Assembly (NCBI GenBank): GCA_945878375.1
Contig: CAMDWG010000006.1
Location: 1 to 64,000, forward strand
Direction of reading: 5' to 3'
Source of the DNA: Roseomonas mucosa
GTDB taxonomy: Bacteria > Pseudomonadota > Alphaproteobacteria > Acetobacterales > Acetobacteraceae
DNA length: 64,000 nucleotides
This document shows, piece after piece, positions 1 to 7,437 of this stretch. A program made the position numbers and the translations under genes. The notes beneath the pieces are model-generated. The model was not told where the DNA came from and made no database searches. It worked only from the letters and a program-made list of their open reading frames with translations. Numbering within the stretch: the stretch's first letter is position 1; every line of letters starts with the position of its first letter.

Positions 1-386
1 AGCGGCGCGTCGGTGGCTGGCGGGACGGGACGGGCGGGCTGTGCAGGAAGGTCCCGGGCCCCAGCCGGCACAGCCGCTCGCGCAGGCGCAGGCGCCACAG
101 CTGCGGGCGAGCCAACCTCGGCAAGATCGAGCGAGCGCGCCAGGGAAGCGCGTGCCAGCTCCACATAGATCTGGCGAAGCCGCCGCCAAGCAGGCGCGGC
201 CTCCGGGTGCTCGTCCAAATAGGCTTCCAGCATTCCGCGGGCGCCTTCGAAGTCTCGCGCCTCCTCCAGCATGGCTGCGCGAGTCAAGCGCCATGTAGCA
301 GGCTCGGCCGAAGCAGGCGCTGTCGCCATCCAGCCGAATACTGCAAAGCAAAGTATTGACAAATAAATATTTCGAATCAGGACCAC
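1..386 (-). CDS. Secreted TPR-like protein, N-terminal part (runs off the window)
   Basis: An open minus-strand frame enters the window at base 1 and has no stop up to the edge, so only about 128 N-terminal codons are visible. From a GTG at 386 the protein begins with Arg at residue 4, a hydrophobic core and an Ala-x-Ala-like cleavage region around residues 24-28, a typical Sec signal peptide. The mature part starts with a helical, TPR-like stretch (RAAMLEEARDFEGARGMLEA, then a PEAAPAWRRL segment) and passes into an Ala/Pro-rich linker. An ATG at 329 is an alternative start but would remove the signal peptide. No strong ribosome site is visible, so the exact start is uncertain. Function unknown. 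Confidence 0.55.
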   Translation of the reverse strand, partial: MVLIRNIYLSILCFAVFGWMATAPASAEPATWRLTRAAMLEEARDFEGARGMLEAYLDEHPEAAPAWRRLRQIYVELARASLARSLDLAEVGSPAAVAPAPARAAVPAGARDLPAQPARPVPPATDAP

Positions 387-569
387 AGCGCCTGAGCCGG
401 CGGATGAAAATATTTCTGCTACCGAAACATCGGGTCCGCAACGAAAAAAGGCGGAACACCCTGAAAATGGACTATATCTCAGCATTCGTGTCATGCGTTA
501 ACGCATTAACGGCACGATGCATTCGTGTCAACGACTGAGAGCCCGCTTCCTGACGCCTTTGCCAGTCGC

Positions 570-739
570 CTGAGAGGCCGTTTGAGAATGCTGGCGGCTG
601 AGGGGCCGCAGGGGATTTTCCGTCAATGCCAGGAAGCGGACGCCGCAGATGCTGGTCGCATCGGCAAATCCGCTGATGCCGCAGGGACGGAAACGACCCG
701 CGGAACCGACCCGTCCGGTGTTCTCAAACGGTCTCTGAG
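570..739. repeat. 19-bp imperfect inverted repeat pair
   Basis: The arms at 570-588 (CTGAGAGGCCGTTTGAGAA) and 721-739 (TTCTCAAACGGTCTCTGAG) are reverse complements at 17 of 19 positions and enclose 132 bases. The region carries no convincing gene. The pair lies next to a probable transposase remnant, so these may be ends or duplicated ends of a decayed insertion element. Confidence 0.5.
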
Positions 740-856
740 CGGGATGGCGCCGGCATCGGCTGCCCTTGCATCTATGGGCTCAACCACCCACCCGCGCGGC
801 TGCACCGCGAAGCCGCGCCGTGCAATGGACCGCCCCTGTCGTCCGGGCGCTCGCAT
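623..856 (-). pseudogene. Possible decayed IS5-family transposase C-terminus
   Basis: On the minus strand one frame reads RRGFAVQPRGWVVE, close to the GF-x-V-x-PRRWVVERTFAW signature of IS5-family transposases. In a second frame immediately downstream it continues with RCRRHPAQRPFEN, resembling the family's RCRRLAKDFEN segment. The frame change between these blocks and the missing catalytic regions indicate a small frameshifted remnant. Similarity is judged by eye only. The rest of 387-1128 shows no supportable gene. Confidence 0.33.
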
Positions 857-1128
857 GAAGAATTTGGCCCATAGCGCGTCCTTACATTACGCCGAGAAGA
901 CCGCACCATCCAATTCGTGGATCAAGCACCTAGATCGATGCCCGGTGAGATGGTACTTCTCAGCGCCTCATTTGAGCTGCACGCAGGCCAGTCTGTGCGC
1001 CCCCCCCTCTTCATGCATTTTTTACGACCGTTCTGCGACGCCTCCATGCGTGGCTCAAAGAAGCATGACGAGGCTTCCAGCACGCGGTGCGCCAGGAGAT
1101 TTTTGCCTTGTCCAGGAATGATCTTTCC

Positions 1129-1785
1129 ATGCCGACGCGCGTCGCCGATGGGAACCGGCGCTTGAAGCTCGGGGGATTGGTGGGGCTGCTGATGCTGCTC
1201 CAGGCCGGAGCGGGCCTCTTTGCACTTTGGTACAGCCACGCAGCCGACTCCGAAAGCCGCACGCGCCTGGGCGCCCTCGCCGCCTCGCTGGATGCGGTAC
1301 GAAGCACCCAGGCGAGCTTCGGCGTGCAGGTCCAGGAGTGGAAGAACATCCTTCTGCGCGACCGCGACCCGGCGCTTTCCGCACGCCATCGCGCAAGCTT
1401 CGAAGCGGCTGCCGGAAAGGTACAGGCCGAACTCGTCCGGGCTTCCGGGACGTATCAACTCGCCGCCGAGCGCGCTCCGGCGATCCAAGGCGCCCATGCC
1501 GATCTATCGGGACGCTACCGGCGCGAGATCGCAAACGCCGACTTCACGACGTTCGCCGGACAGGCCGCCGCGGATGTCGCGATCCGCGGGGCCGACCGCG
1601 CGCTCCAGATCCAGATCGACGCATTGGCCGACGCCCTGGCAGAGGAGCACCGCAACGAGGTGACACAGGCGGCGGCGGCGGCGGAACGCAGATACGGTGA
1701 ACTGCGCCTCGTTCTCTTCGTCTGTGCCGGCCTCGGATTGCTGGCGACCATCTTCCTGCTTGCAATCGCGCTGCGACGTCCCTGA
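1129..1785 (+). CDS. Two-TM sensory-domain-like membrane protein
   Basis: About 218 residues with a hydrophobic segment near the N-terminus (LVGLLMLLQAGAGLFAL), a roughly 150-residue helical, Ala/Arg/Glu-rich periplasmic part and a second membrane segment at the extreme C-terminus (LRLVLFVCAGLGLLATIFLL). This resembles a four-helix-bundle chemoreceptor input domain without any cytoplasmic HAMP or signalling domain. The ATG at 1129 is preferred, with AGGA about 12 bases upstream; a GTG at 1087 is the alternative. Its stop overlaps the start of the Na/Pi cotransporter gene (TGATG), implying translational coupling. A role sensing the transported anion is inference. Confidence 0.7.
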   Translation: MPTRVADGNRRLKLGGLVGLLMLLQAGAGLFALWYSHAADSESRTRLGALAASLDAVRSTQASFGVQVQEWKNILLRDRDPALSARHRASFEAAAGKVQAELVRASGTYQLAAERAPAIQGAHADLSGRYRREIANADFTTFAGQAAADVAIRGADRALQIQIDALADALAEEHRNEVTQAAAAAERRYGELRLVLFVCAGLGLLATIFLLAIALRRP

Positions 1786-3338
1786 TGGACATGCTGCCTG
1801 GTCTTTTCGGGGGCCTCGGCCTTTTCTTCCTGGGCGTGAAGGGCCTGTCGGGCCAACTCACAGCCATGGCCGGCGGGCGGATGCGCATGGCGATGGCCAA
1901 GGGCACCAGCGGCCCCGTTCAGGCCGCGCTCCTCGGTCTCATGCTGGGGTCCCTAACCCAGAGCAGCAATGCGGTGACTTTCATCACCGCCTCGATGCGC
2001 GCCGCCGGGATGATTCCGCCGCGCCGGGTGCTGCCTCTGCTCGCCTGGGCCAATGTCGGGACCGCAGGCCTTGTGCTGGTGGCAACGCTGGATCTGCGCA
2101 TTGCTGCCTTCTGGCTCCTGGGGCTGGCCGGCTTCGCCCTCTATTTCGCGGCGGATGGCGGAGGGCGCTGGCGACCCTTGCTGACGGCCCTGGCAGGACT
2201 TGGTTTCATGCTGCTCGGCCTCGGCATGATCAAGGCGAGCGCCGCGCCGCTGCGCGACGTGGAGATCGTCCGCACCGTGCTGGCCTTCGGTGGCGACGCG
2301 CGGCTGCCAGCCTTCCTGGTCGGCGTGTTGGTGACGCTGGTGACGCAATCTTCCTCCACCGTCTCAATCCTCGCCATCACGCTGAAGGCGGCGGGCCTGC
2401 TGAGCTTCGACCAGGCGGTAGCGATCATCTACGGTGCCTCGCTGGGCTCGGGTCTCGCCGTGGTGCTTCTGGCGGGCGGGCTCGAGGGCACCGCACGGCA
2501 GCCGGTGCTGTGGCAGGCAACGCTGCGCGCTGCGGGAGCGGGGATCTTCCTGCTGATGCTGGAGCTCGAGCGTGGCTTCGACATTCCACTGGTGCTGTGG
2601 GGCGTGGAACACCTGACGGACCAGATGGACACCCAGCTCGCGCTTGTCTTCCTGCTTCTGCAGGTGGTCACGGCGCTGCTTGTTGCGCCTCTTCACAGGC
2701 CGATCGAAAGGCTGCTGGACCGGTGGGCGCCGACAAGCGAGGACGAGATGCAGTCGCGCCCGCGCTACCTGTATCCGCAGGCGCTCGAAGATGCACCTTC
2801 CGCGCTGGAGTTGGTGGCCGCTGAACAGCGCCGGCTGGCGGAACGACTTCCGCGCCTGCTCGATCCCGTACGCGAAGACGCGGAGGGCGGCACCCCGGTC
2901 AGCGCCGTCGCGATGGCCGCGCTGGAGGCGGAGGTCTCGCGCTTCATCACCGCGCTCCTGGCGCGGGAGTTGCCGGCTGAGGCCCTGCACGACGCGGTGC
3001 GGCTCCAGACACGTCTTGGACTGATGACGGCGCTGCGCGAGACGGTCGGTGAATACGTGGCCACAGCCCAGGGGCCCGTGGGGGACGGCATGGCAGGGCC
3101 GGTCTCGGCCATGGCGGAGACGCTGCACCTCTTGCTTGAGGAACTGCGGGAGATCGGCGACGAGGCTGCCGCCGACTGGGTGGCCGAACTCGCCTCCGAC
3201 CGCGGCGAGATGATGCAGCGGTTGCGCCGACAGGTGGCGGGCTCCGCGCAGGAGCGCTTCTACGCGCTGACTGGGCTTTTCGAGCGCGCCGTCTGGCTGA
3301 TCCGCCGACTTGCTCTGCTGGAGACCGAGGCGGCCTGA
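1785..3338 (+). CDS. Na/Pi cotransporter family protein with PhoU-like tail
   Basis: 517 residues. The first 330 are strongly hydrophobic and contain the two QSS repeats typical of the PF02690 family (QSSNA near residues 59-63 and QSSST near 188-192), the inverted-repeat core of NptA/NPT2-type sodium-phosphate symporters. The last 180 residues are soluble and helical, as in family members carrying a PhoU-like domain. Predicted role: sodium-coupled uptake or export of phosphate or a related oxyanion at the inner membrane. The start overlaps the preceding gene by one base. Confidence 0.88.
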   Translation: MDMLPGLFGGLGLFFLGVKGLSGQLTAMAGGRMRMAMAKGTSGPVQAALLGLMLGSLTQSSNAVTFITASMRAAGMIPPRRVLPLLAWANVGTAGLVLVATLDLRIAAFWLLGLAGFALYFAADGGGRWRPLLTALAGLGFMLLGLGMIKASAAPLRDVEIVRTVLAFGGDARLPAFLVGVLVTLVTQSSSTVSILAITLKAAGLLSFDQAVAIIYGASLGSGLAVVLLAGGLEGTARQPVLWQATLRAAGAGIFLLMLELERGFDIPLVLWGVEHLTDQMDTQLALVFLLLQVVTALLVAPLHRPIERLLDRWAPTSEDEMQSRPRYLYPQALEDAPSALELVAAEQRRLAERLPRLLDPVREDAEGGTPVSAVAMAALEAEVSRFITALLARELPAEALHDAVRLQTRLGLMTALRETVGEYVATAQGPVGDGMAGPVSAMAETLHLLLEELREIGDEAAADWVAELASDRGEMMQRLRRQVAGSAQERFYALTGLFERAVWLIRRLALLETEAA

Positions 3339-3574
3339 ACCCGTCTCGCGCCGCAATCCTGGGGCGGAGCGTTGCCTTCAACGGCGATGAATCCAAGGTA
3401 GCGGGTGCCCGAGCCGCCCTGACGGACAAGGCACACTGGATCTCGGCATCCTCGGCACCCGCGCCTGAAGCCTTGGGATGTCCACCAAGCCCGGCCAACA
3501 CCACTCGCGCTTCTGTCGCCAGTGGGGGCTTCACCCCGCCCGGTTCAATTGCTATACGGCGCAGCCTCGGCTGA
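3339..3574. other. Intergenic stretch upstream of tRNA-Asn
   Basis: 236 bases between the cotransporter gene and the tRNA. No open frame with plausible protein character and no clear promoter were found. It presumably contains the tRNA promoter. Confidence 0.4.
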
Positions 3575-3649
3575 TCCGGCGTGGCGCAGCGGTAGCGCAG
3601 CGGACTGTTAATCCGTTGGTCGTTGGTTCGAATCCAACCGCCGGAGCCA
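3575..3649 (+). tRNA. tRNA-Asn (GUU anticodon)
   Basis: A complete cloverleaf can be drawn: acceptor TCCGGCG (3575-3581) pairs with CGCCGGA (3639-3645); the D arm is GCGC-AGCGGTA-GCGC; the anticodon loop CTGTTAA carries GTT at 3607-3609; the T arm is GTTGG-TTCGAAT-CCAAC. The discriminator is G and a genomically encoded CCA follows at 3647-3649. Confidence 0.97.
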
Positions 3650-3660
3650 TTTCTGCACTC

Positions 3661-3683
3661 CCCCGTGGGCACCGCCCACGGGG
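3661..3683 (+). terminator. Terminator-like hairpin after tRNA-Asn
   Basis: Perfect 10-bp stem CCCCGTGGGC / GCCCACGGGG with a 3-base loop (ACC), starting 12 bases after the tRNA end. No T-run follows, so it may act as a processing boundary or as a weak intrinsic terminator. Confidence 0.6.
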
Positions 3684-3728
3684 AAGTTGCGTTTCCGCCC
3701 TCCCCCTCGTGCCGGGCGCCCGCCGCCA

Positions 3729-4370
3729 ATGTCGCTGGACATCGCCCCGCCCCGCCTCGTGATTCTCGACTTCGACGGCACGCTGGCCGATAGCTGGCCC
3801 TGGCTGGTCGGCGCGCTGGCGGAGACGGCGCGGCATTTCGGCCTGCCGCCCATCACCCCCGCCCAGGCCGAGGCCCTGCGCGGCCAGGACAGCCAGGCGG
3901 CGCTGAAGGCGCTCGGCGTGCCGGCTTGGCAATTGCCGCGGCTCGGCAGCCATCTCCGCCGCCTCGCGGAAGCGGCGCCGGCCCCGCCGCTCTTTCCCGA
4001 AATCCCGGCGTTGCTGCACCGGCTGGCGGGCGCGGGGCTGACGCTCGCCATCGCCAGTTCCAACAGCGGCGCCCAGATCCGCCGCACGCTCGGGCCAGAG
4101 CTGACAGCGCTGATCGCCCACCAGGCCGTGGAGGCGTCGCTGTTCGGAAAGGCCGCGCGGTTCCGCCGCATCCTGCGCGCCAGCGGCATCCTTGCGACCG
4201 CGGCGATCGCCATTGGCGACGAGTCGCGGGACATCGCGGCCGCGCGCCGCGCCGGCATCGCGGCCGGCGCCGTCGGCTGGGGCTATGCCAAGCCAGCCCT
4301 TCTCGCGGCGCAGAGGCCCGACGCGCTATTCGACACGCCCGCCGACATCGCGCGCTTCTGCGGCGCCTGA
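3729..4370 (+). CDS. HAD-superfamily hydrolase (phosphoglycolate-phosphatase-like)
   Basis: About 213 residues with the HAD motifs in order: motif I DFDGTLAD with the nucleophile and acid/base Asp, motif II in IASSNSG, a basic motif III region, and motif IV GDESRDIAAARRAGI binding Mg. A helical cap lies between motifs I and II as in Gph-like phosphatases. The ATG at 3729 (MSLDIAPPRLVILDF) places motif I close to the N-terminus; an in-frame TTG at 3687 would add 14 Pro/Arg-rich residues and is unlikely. Substrate unknown. It converges on the PhnM-like gene. Confidence 0.85.
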   Translation: MSLDIAPPRLVILDFDGTLADSWPWLVGALAETARHFGLPPITPAQAEALRGQDSQAALKALGVPAWQLPRLGSHLRRLAEAAPAPPLFPEIPALLHRLAGAGLTLAIASSNSGAQIRRTLGPELTALIAHQAVEASLFGKAARFRRILRASGILATAAIAIGDESRDIAAARRAGIAAGAVGWGYAKPALLAAQRPDALFDTPADIARFCGA

Positions 4371-4381
4371 CGCGGCTTCCT

Positions 4382-5521
4382 TCAGCCCAGCCGCGCCGCC
4401 CCCAGCGGCGAGAGCCAGGCCAGCCGCCCGGCCGCGAAGGTCGCGACTGGCGCGCGGGTCGCGGGGTCCACCACCACGACATCCCCACGCAGCCCCGGCG
4501 CGATGCGCCCACGGTCCAGCAGCCCCGTCGCCGCCGCCGGATTGGTCGAGATCAGCGCCCAGGCGGAGGCCAGATCCAGCACCCCGCGCCCGGCCAGGAC
4601 GAAGGCGGCTTCCGCCATCGTCGGCCAGACGTAATCCGAGGCCAGCACCGTCACCAACCCGCGCTCCGCCAGCGGTGCCGCCGCCGACCAGCCCAGATGG
4701 CTGCCGCCGCGCACCACATTGGGCGCGCCCATCACCACATGCTCGCCGGCCGCGCGGGCCTCCGCCGCCACATCCTCCGCCATCGGGAATTCGCAGATGC
4801 TGGCGCCGAGCGCGCGGAAGTCGCGGCGCATGGGGGGTGTCGCATCGTCATGGCTCAGCATCGGGATGCCGGCCGCGCGCGCCGCCTCCGACAGGCGAAG
4901 CCGCGCCGCCGGCACTTCCGCGCGCCGCGCCCAGGCCTGCTCGGCCAGGGCGACGAAGGCGGCGGGCGCGATGCCGCAGCGGCCGGCATATTTCGCGACC
5001 TGCTTCGGATCGGCCACACGCTTCATGATCCCCGGCGTGTGGTCGTTATAGGCCAGCAATTGGACCCGGCCCGCGGCGATATCCGCCAGCACCTCCTCCA
5101 GCGCGTCGAGATTGTCGGCCTCGAAGCGGCAATGGATGCGGAGATCGACGCCCGCGGTGGCGCGTGCCTCCGCCACCGTCGTCAGGGTCTGGCGCCACGC
5201 CTCGATCCCGCGCAGCCCCGGTTCCCAGGACAGGGTCACGCCGAGATAGGCGGTGGTGATCCCGGCGGCGAGCAGTTGCGCGGCCGAATCGCGCAGCGCG
5301 AGTCCGGGCGGCACCGCGACGCCCGGCCGTGGCTGCATCTGGCGCTCATGCGCGTCGCCATGGATATCGACAAGGCCCGGCAGCACGAGCAGCCCCGCCG
5401 CGTCGAAGCGCCGTGCATCGGGCGAGGGATGCGCCGCCACGCGGGATGCCGCCAAGGCCACATCGACCCGCCGCAGCGCGCCATCGATCAGCGCCTCGCC
5501 ACCCTCGATCGACCAGCCCAT
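4382..5521 (-). CDS. PhnM-like amidohydrolase paralogue next to phnF
   Basis: 379 residues of the amidohydrolase superfamily, resembling PhnM (alpha-D-ribose 1-methylphosphonate 5-triphosphate diphosphatase). The metal-binding start is LPGLVDIHGDAHER-x-PRPGV where canonical PhnM has HTDNLER; downstream are LSHDDATPP, MGAPNVVRGGSH and LASDYVWP as in PhnM. The window carries a second, more canonical phnM at 10794, and the two differ clearly around the metal site and after AGITT. The start ATG at 5521 lies 11 bases after the phnF stop, so the two are probably co-transcribed. It may act on a different phosphonate-derived intermediate (inference). Confidence 0.82.
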   Translation of the reverse strand: MGWSIEGGEALIDGALRRVDVALAASRVAAHPSPDARRFDAAGLLVLPGLVDIHGDAHERQMQPRPGVAVPPGLALRDSAAQLLAAGITTAYLGVTLSWEPGLRGIEAWRQTLTTVAEARATAGVDLRIHCRFEADNLDALEEVLADIAAGRVQLLAYNDHTPGIMKRVADPKQVAKYAGRCGIAPAAFVALAEQAWARRAEVPAARLRLSEAARAAGIPMLSHDDATPPMRRDFRALGASICEFPMAEDVAAEARAAGEHVVMGAPNVVRGGSHLGWSAAAPLAERGLVTVLASDYVWPTMAEAAFVLAGRGVLDLASAWALISTNPAAATGLLDRGRIAPGLRGDVVVVDPATRAPVATFAAGRLAWLSPLGAARLG

Positions 5522-5532
5522 CCGCCGTCCCC

Positions 5533-6291
5533 TTACGAATCCACGACCAACTGCACTCGGCCGGCTGCGTAGCGGCCGAATGTGACATCCACCACCGCGC
5601 CGGTTGGGTCGATGTTCACCGCTTCCGCCACCAGGATCGGGCGCGCGCGGGATTGCTGGAGCAAGGCCGCTTCCTCCGGCGTCGGCAGGCGCGCGGTGAT
5701 GCGCGTGACCAGCCTCCGGTAATCCGGCACCCCGCAGGCTGCGAGCGCCGCCGAGATGGATGGATTTTCCGCCAGCAGCGCCGGCAACTGCCGAAAACGC
5801 GCCGCCGGGAAATGATGCGTGCCGATCACCACCGGTCGGCCATCGGCCAGCGCCACGCGTTCGGCCACGATCACCGCACGGCCGCGCCGGATGCCCAGCG
5901 CCTCGGCCAGAGAGGCATCCGCCGCCATCTCCGCCACCCGCAGCAGGCGGCCTTCGGGTTCGCGATTCTGGCGGCGGATGTTCTCCGAGAAGCGGGTGCG
6001 CGGGCCGAGGCGGTAATCGACCACATCCTCCGCCACGAAGCTGCCGCGGCCTTGTTCGATGCGGATCAGGCCTTTCCCTTCCACCTCCTCCATCGCGCGG
6101 CGGATGGTGTGGCGGTTGACGGCGAAGCGCGCGGCAAGCTCGGCTTCGGTCGGCAGCCGGGCGCCGGGCTTGTAGCCGCCGGCGGCGATATCGGCCTCGA
6201 TCGCCTGTTGGATCTGGCGCCACAGCGCGACGCCTTCGCGGCGCGCGAGGCCGCCGGCCGGTGTGGGGGGCGGGGTGGGACCATCCGTCAT
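5533..6291 (-). CDS. phnF: GntR/HutC-family phosphonate regulator PhnF
   Basis: 252 residues: an N-terminal GntR winged helix (LWRQIQQAIEADI, LPTEAELAARFAVNRHTIRRA) followed by a UTRA ligand-binding domain of the HutC type (DYRLGPRTRFSENIRRQ, IVAERVALADGRPVV). It is divergent from phnG, the classical position of PhnF, a repressor of C-P lyase operons. It probably binds the 78-base intergenic region, which contains an inverted CTAG repeat. The PhnM-like gene follows it in the same direction. Confidence 0.92.
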   Translation of the reverse strand: MTDGPTPPPTPAGGLARREGVALWRQIQQAIEADIAAGGYKPGARLPTEAELAARFAVNRHTIRRAMEEVEGKGLIRIEQGRGSFVAEDVVDYRLGPRTRFSENIRRQNREPEGRLLRVAEMAADASLAEALGIRRGRAVIVAERVALADGRPVVIGTHHFPAARFRQLPALLAENPSISAALAACGVPDYRRLVTRITARLPTPEEAALLQQSRARPILVAEAVNIDPTGAVVDVTFGRYAAGRVQLVVDS

Positions 6292-6334
6292 GGAAACTTC
6301 AACCTACTGGCCTCCCTGGGGTGGCAGTTTCAGC

Positions 6335-6368
6335 TTGACCTTAATAGGACGGACAACTAGTCGTCTAG
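6335..6368. promoter_or_regulatory. phnF/phnG divergent control region with inverted CTAG repeat
   Basis: The phnF-phnG gap contains TTGACC at 6335-6340, a -35-like element facing phnG. TTAATA at 6341-6346 reads as TATTAA on the other strand, a -10-like element facing phnF. The short inverted repeat CTAGTCGTCTAG lies at 6357-6368, just before phnG. HutC-type GntR proteins bind short inverted repeats, so the CTAG element is the candidate PhnF operator. No good -10 at normal spacing for phnG was found. Confidence 0.4.
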
Positions 6369-6386
6369 ATGAATTTGGACAGCCTC

Positions 6387-6863
6387 ATGGCCGAAACGCA
6401 GCCTCCCGTGCAGCCTCCATCGCCCCACATCGCTGAACGCCAGCGCTGGATGGGAATCCTGGCCCGTGCCAGCGCAGCGGAGATCGAACGCCACCTCGCG
6501 GATATCCCCGCGCCGCCGCCGCATCGGCGCCTGCGCGGGCCGGAGACCGGGTTGGTTATGGTCCGCGGTCGCGCCGGCGGCGATGGCGCCGCCTTCAACC
6601 TCGGCGAGATGACCGTCACGCGCTGCGCGGTGCGGCTGGAGGACGGGCGCGTGGGCCATGCCTATGTGTCCGGACGTGATGCGAAGCAGGCGGAGCTGGC
6701 AGCGCTGGTCGACGCGCTGCTGCTGGATGACGCCGCGCGCCCTGCCATCACCGCCGCCGTGATCGCACCGCTGGCCGCCGCGCAGGATGCGCGCCGCACG
6801 GCCGAAGCGCGGCGCGCAGCAGCAACGCGCGTGCAGTTCTTCACCATGACCCAGATGCGCTGA
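6387..6863 (+). CDS. phnG: C-P lyase subunit PhnG
   Basis: About 158 residues with the PhnG pattern RQRWMGILARA, ETGLVMVRGR, a GHAYVSGRDAKQAE stretch and a C-terminal VQFFTMTQMR. PhnG is a component of the PhnGHIJ core that converts ATP plus alkylphosphonate into ribose 1-phosphonate 5-triphosphate. The ATG at 6387 has GGA 7 bases upstream and keeps the putative operator outside the gene. An ATG at 6369 adds six residues and cannot be excluded. First gene of the plus-strand phn operon; phnH follows after 9 bases. Confidence 0.93.
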   Translation: MAETQPPVQPPSPHIAERQRWMGILARASAAEIERHLADIPAPPPHRRLRGPETGLVMVRGRAGGDGAAFNLGEMTVTRCAVRLEDGRVGHAYVSGRDAKQAELAALVDALLLDDAARPAITAAVIAPLAAAQDARRTAEARRAAATRVQFFTMTQMR

Positions 6864-6872
6864 AGGCCGCCG

Positions 6873-7436
6873 ATGGACACGCGCTTCCCCGGCTTCGCCG
6901 ACCCCGTCCTCGACGCCCAGGCCTGCTTCCGCGCGGTGCTGGAGGCGATGAGCCGCCCGGGCCGGATCCAGCCCATCACCCCGCCCCCCGAATTGCCGCC
7001 GGGCCTGTCGCCCGCGGCGGCCGCCGTGCTGCTCACCCTGGTCGATGCCGCGACCCCATTGCGCCTGGCCGCCGGCGAGGATGCCGCGTCATGGGTACAA
7101 TTCCATTGCGGCTGTCCGCTGGTCCCGGGCGCCGCCCCTTTTGTGCTGGACCCGGCCGCGCGGCTGCTCGACCTCGATCCCGGAACGGAAGAAGAGCCGG
7201 AGCGCGGCGCGACGCTGATCCTTGAGGTTGCGTCGCTACAGGATGCGCCGGGCTGGACCCTGTCCGGGCCGGGCATCCGCGACACGCATCACCTGCGCGT
7301 GGAAGGCGCGCCGGACGGCTTCCTGCGGGACTGGGCCGTGAGCCGGGCCCGCTTCCCGCGCGGCGTGGATGTCATCCTCTGCGCCGGCACCCGCATCGCC
7401 GGCCTGCCCCGCACCGTCCGGATCGAGGAAGCCTGA
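6873..7436 (+). CDS. phnH: C-P lyase subunit PhnH
   Basis: 187 residues with the PhnH hallmarks FADPVLDAQACFRAVLEAMSRPG near the start, a central LTLVDAATPLRL, and a C-terminal SGPGI and FPRGVDVILCAGTRIAGLPR. PhnH is the dimeric, pyridoxal-fold-like subunit of the C-P lyase core, required for phosphonate activation. Usual length. The phnI start codon lies one base after its stop. Confidence 0.94.
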   Translation: MDTRFPGFADPVLDAQACFRAVLEAMSRPGRIQPITPPPELPPGLSPAAAAVLLTLVDAATPLRLAAGEDAASWVQFHCGCPLVPGAAPFVLDPAARLLDLDPGTEEEPERGATLILEVASLQDAPGWTLSGPGIRDTHHLRVEGAPDGFLRDWAVSRARFPRGVDVILCAGTRIAGLPRTVRIEEA

Positions 7437-7437
7437 G

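Noticed and set aside
525-1121. Plus-strand frame of 198 codons
   Set aside because: No domain character, low-complexity composition, and it overlaps the inverted repeat and transposase remnant.
2947-3729. Minus-strand frame of 260 codons containing IRTNDQRINSPLRYRCATPD
   Set aside because: This is the antisense translation of tRNA-Asn, a known artefact; the frame also overlaps the cotransporter gene.
4382-6223. One 613-codon minus frame spanning the PhnM-like gene and phnF
   Set aside because: The upstream half is an out-of-frame reading of phnF; the PhnM-like homology starts at the ATG at 5521.
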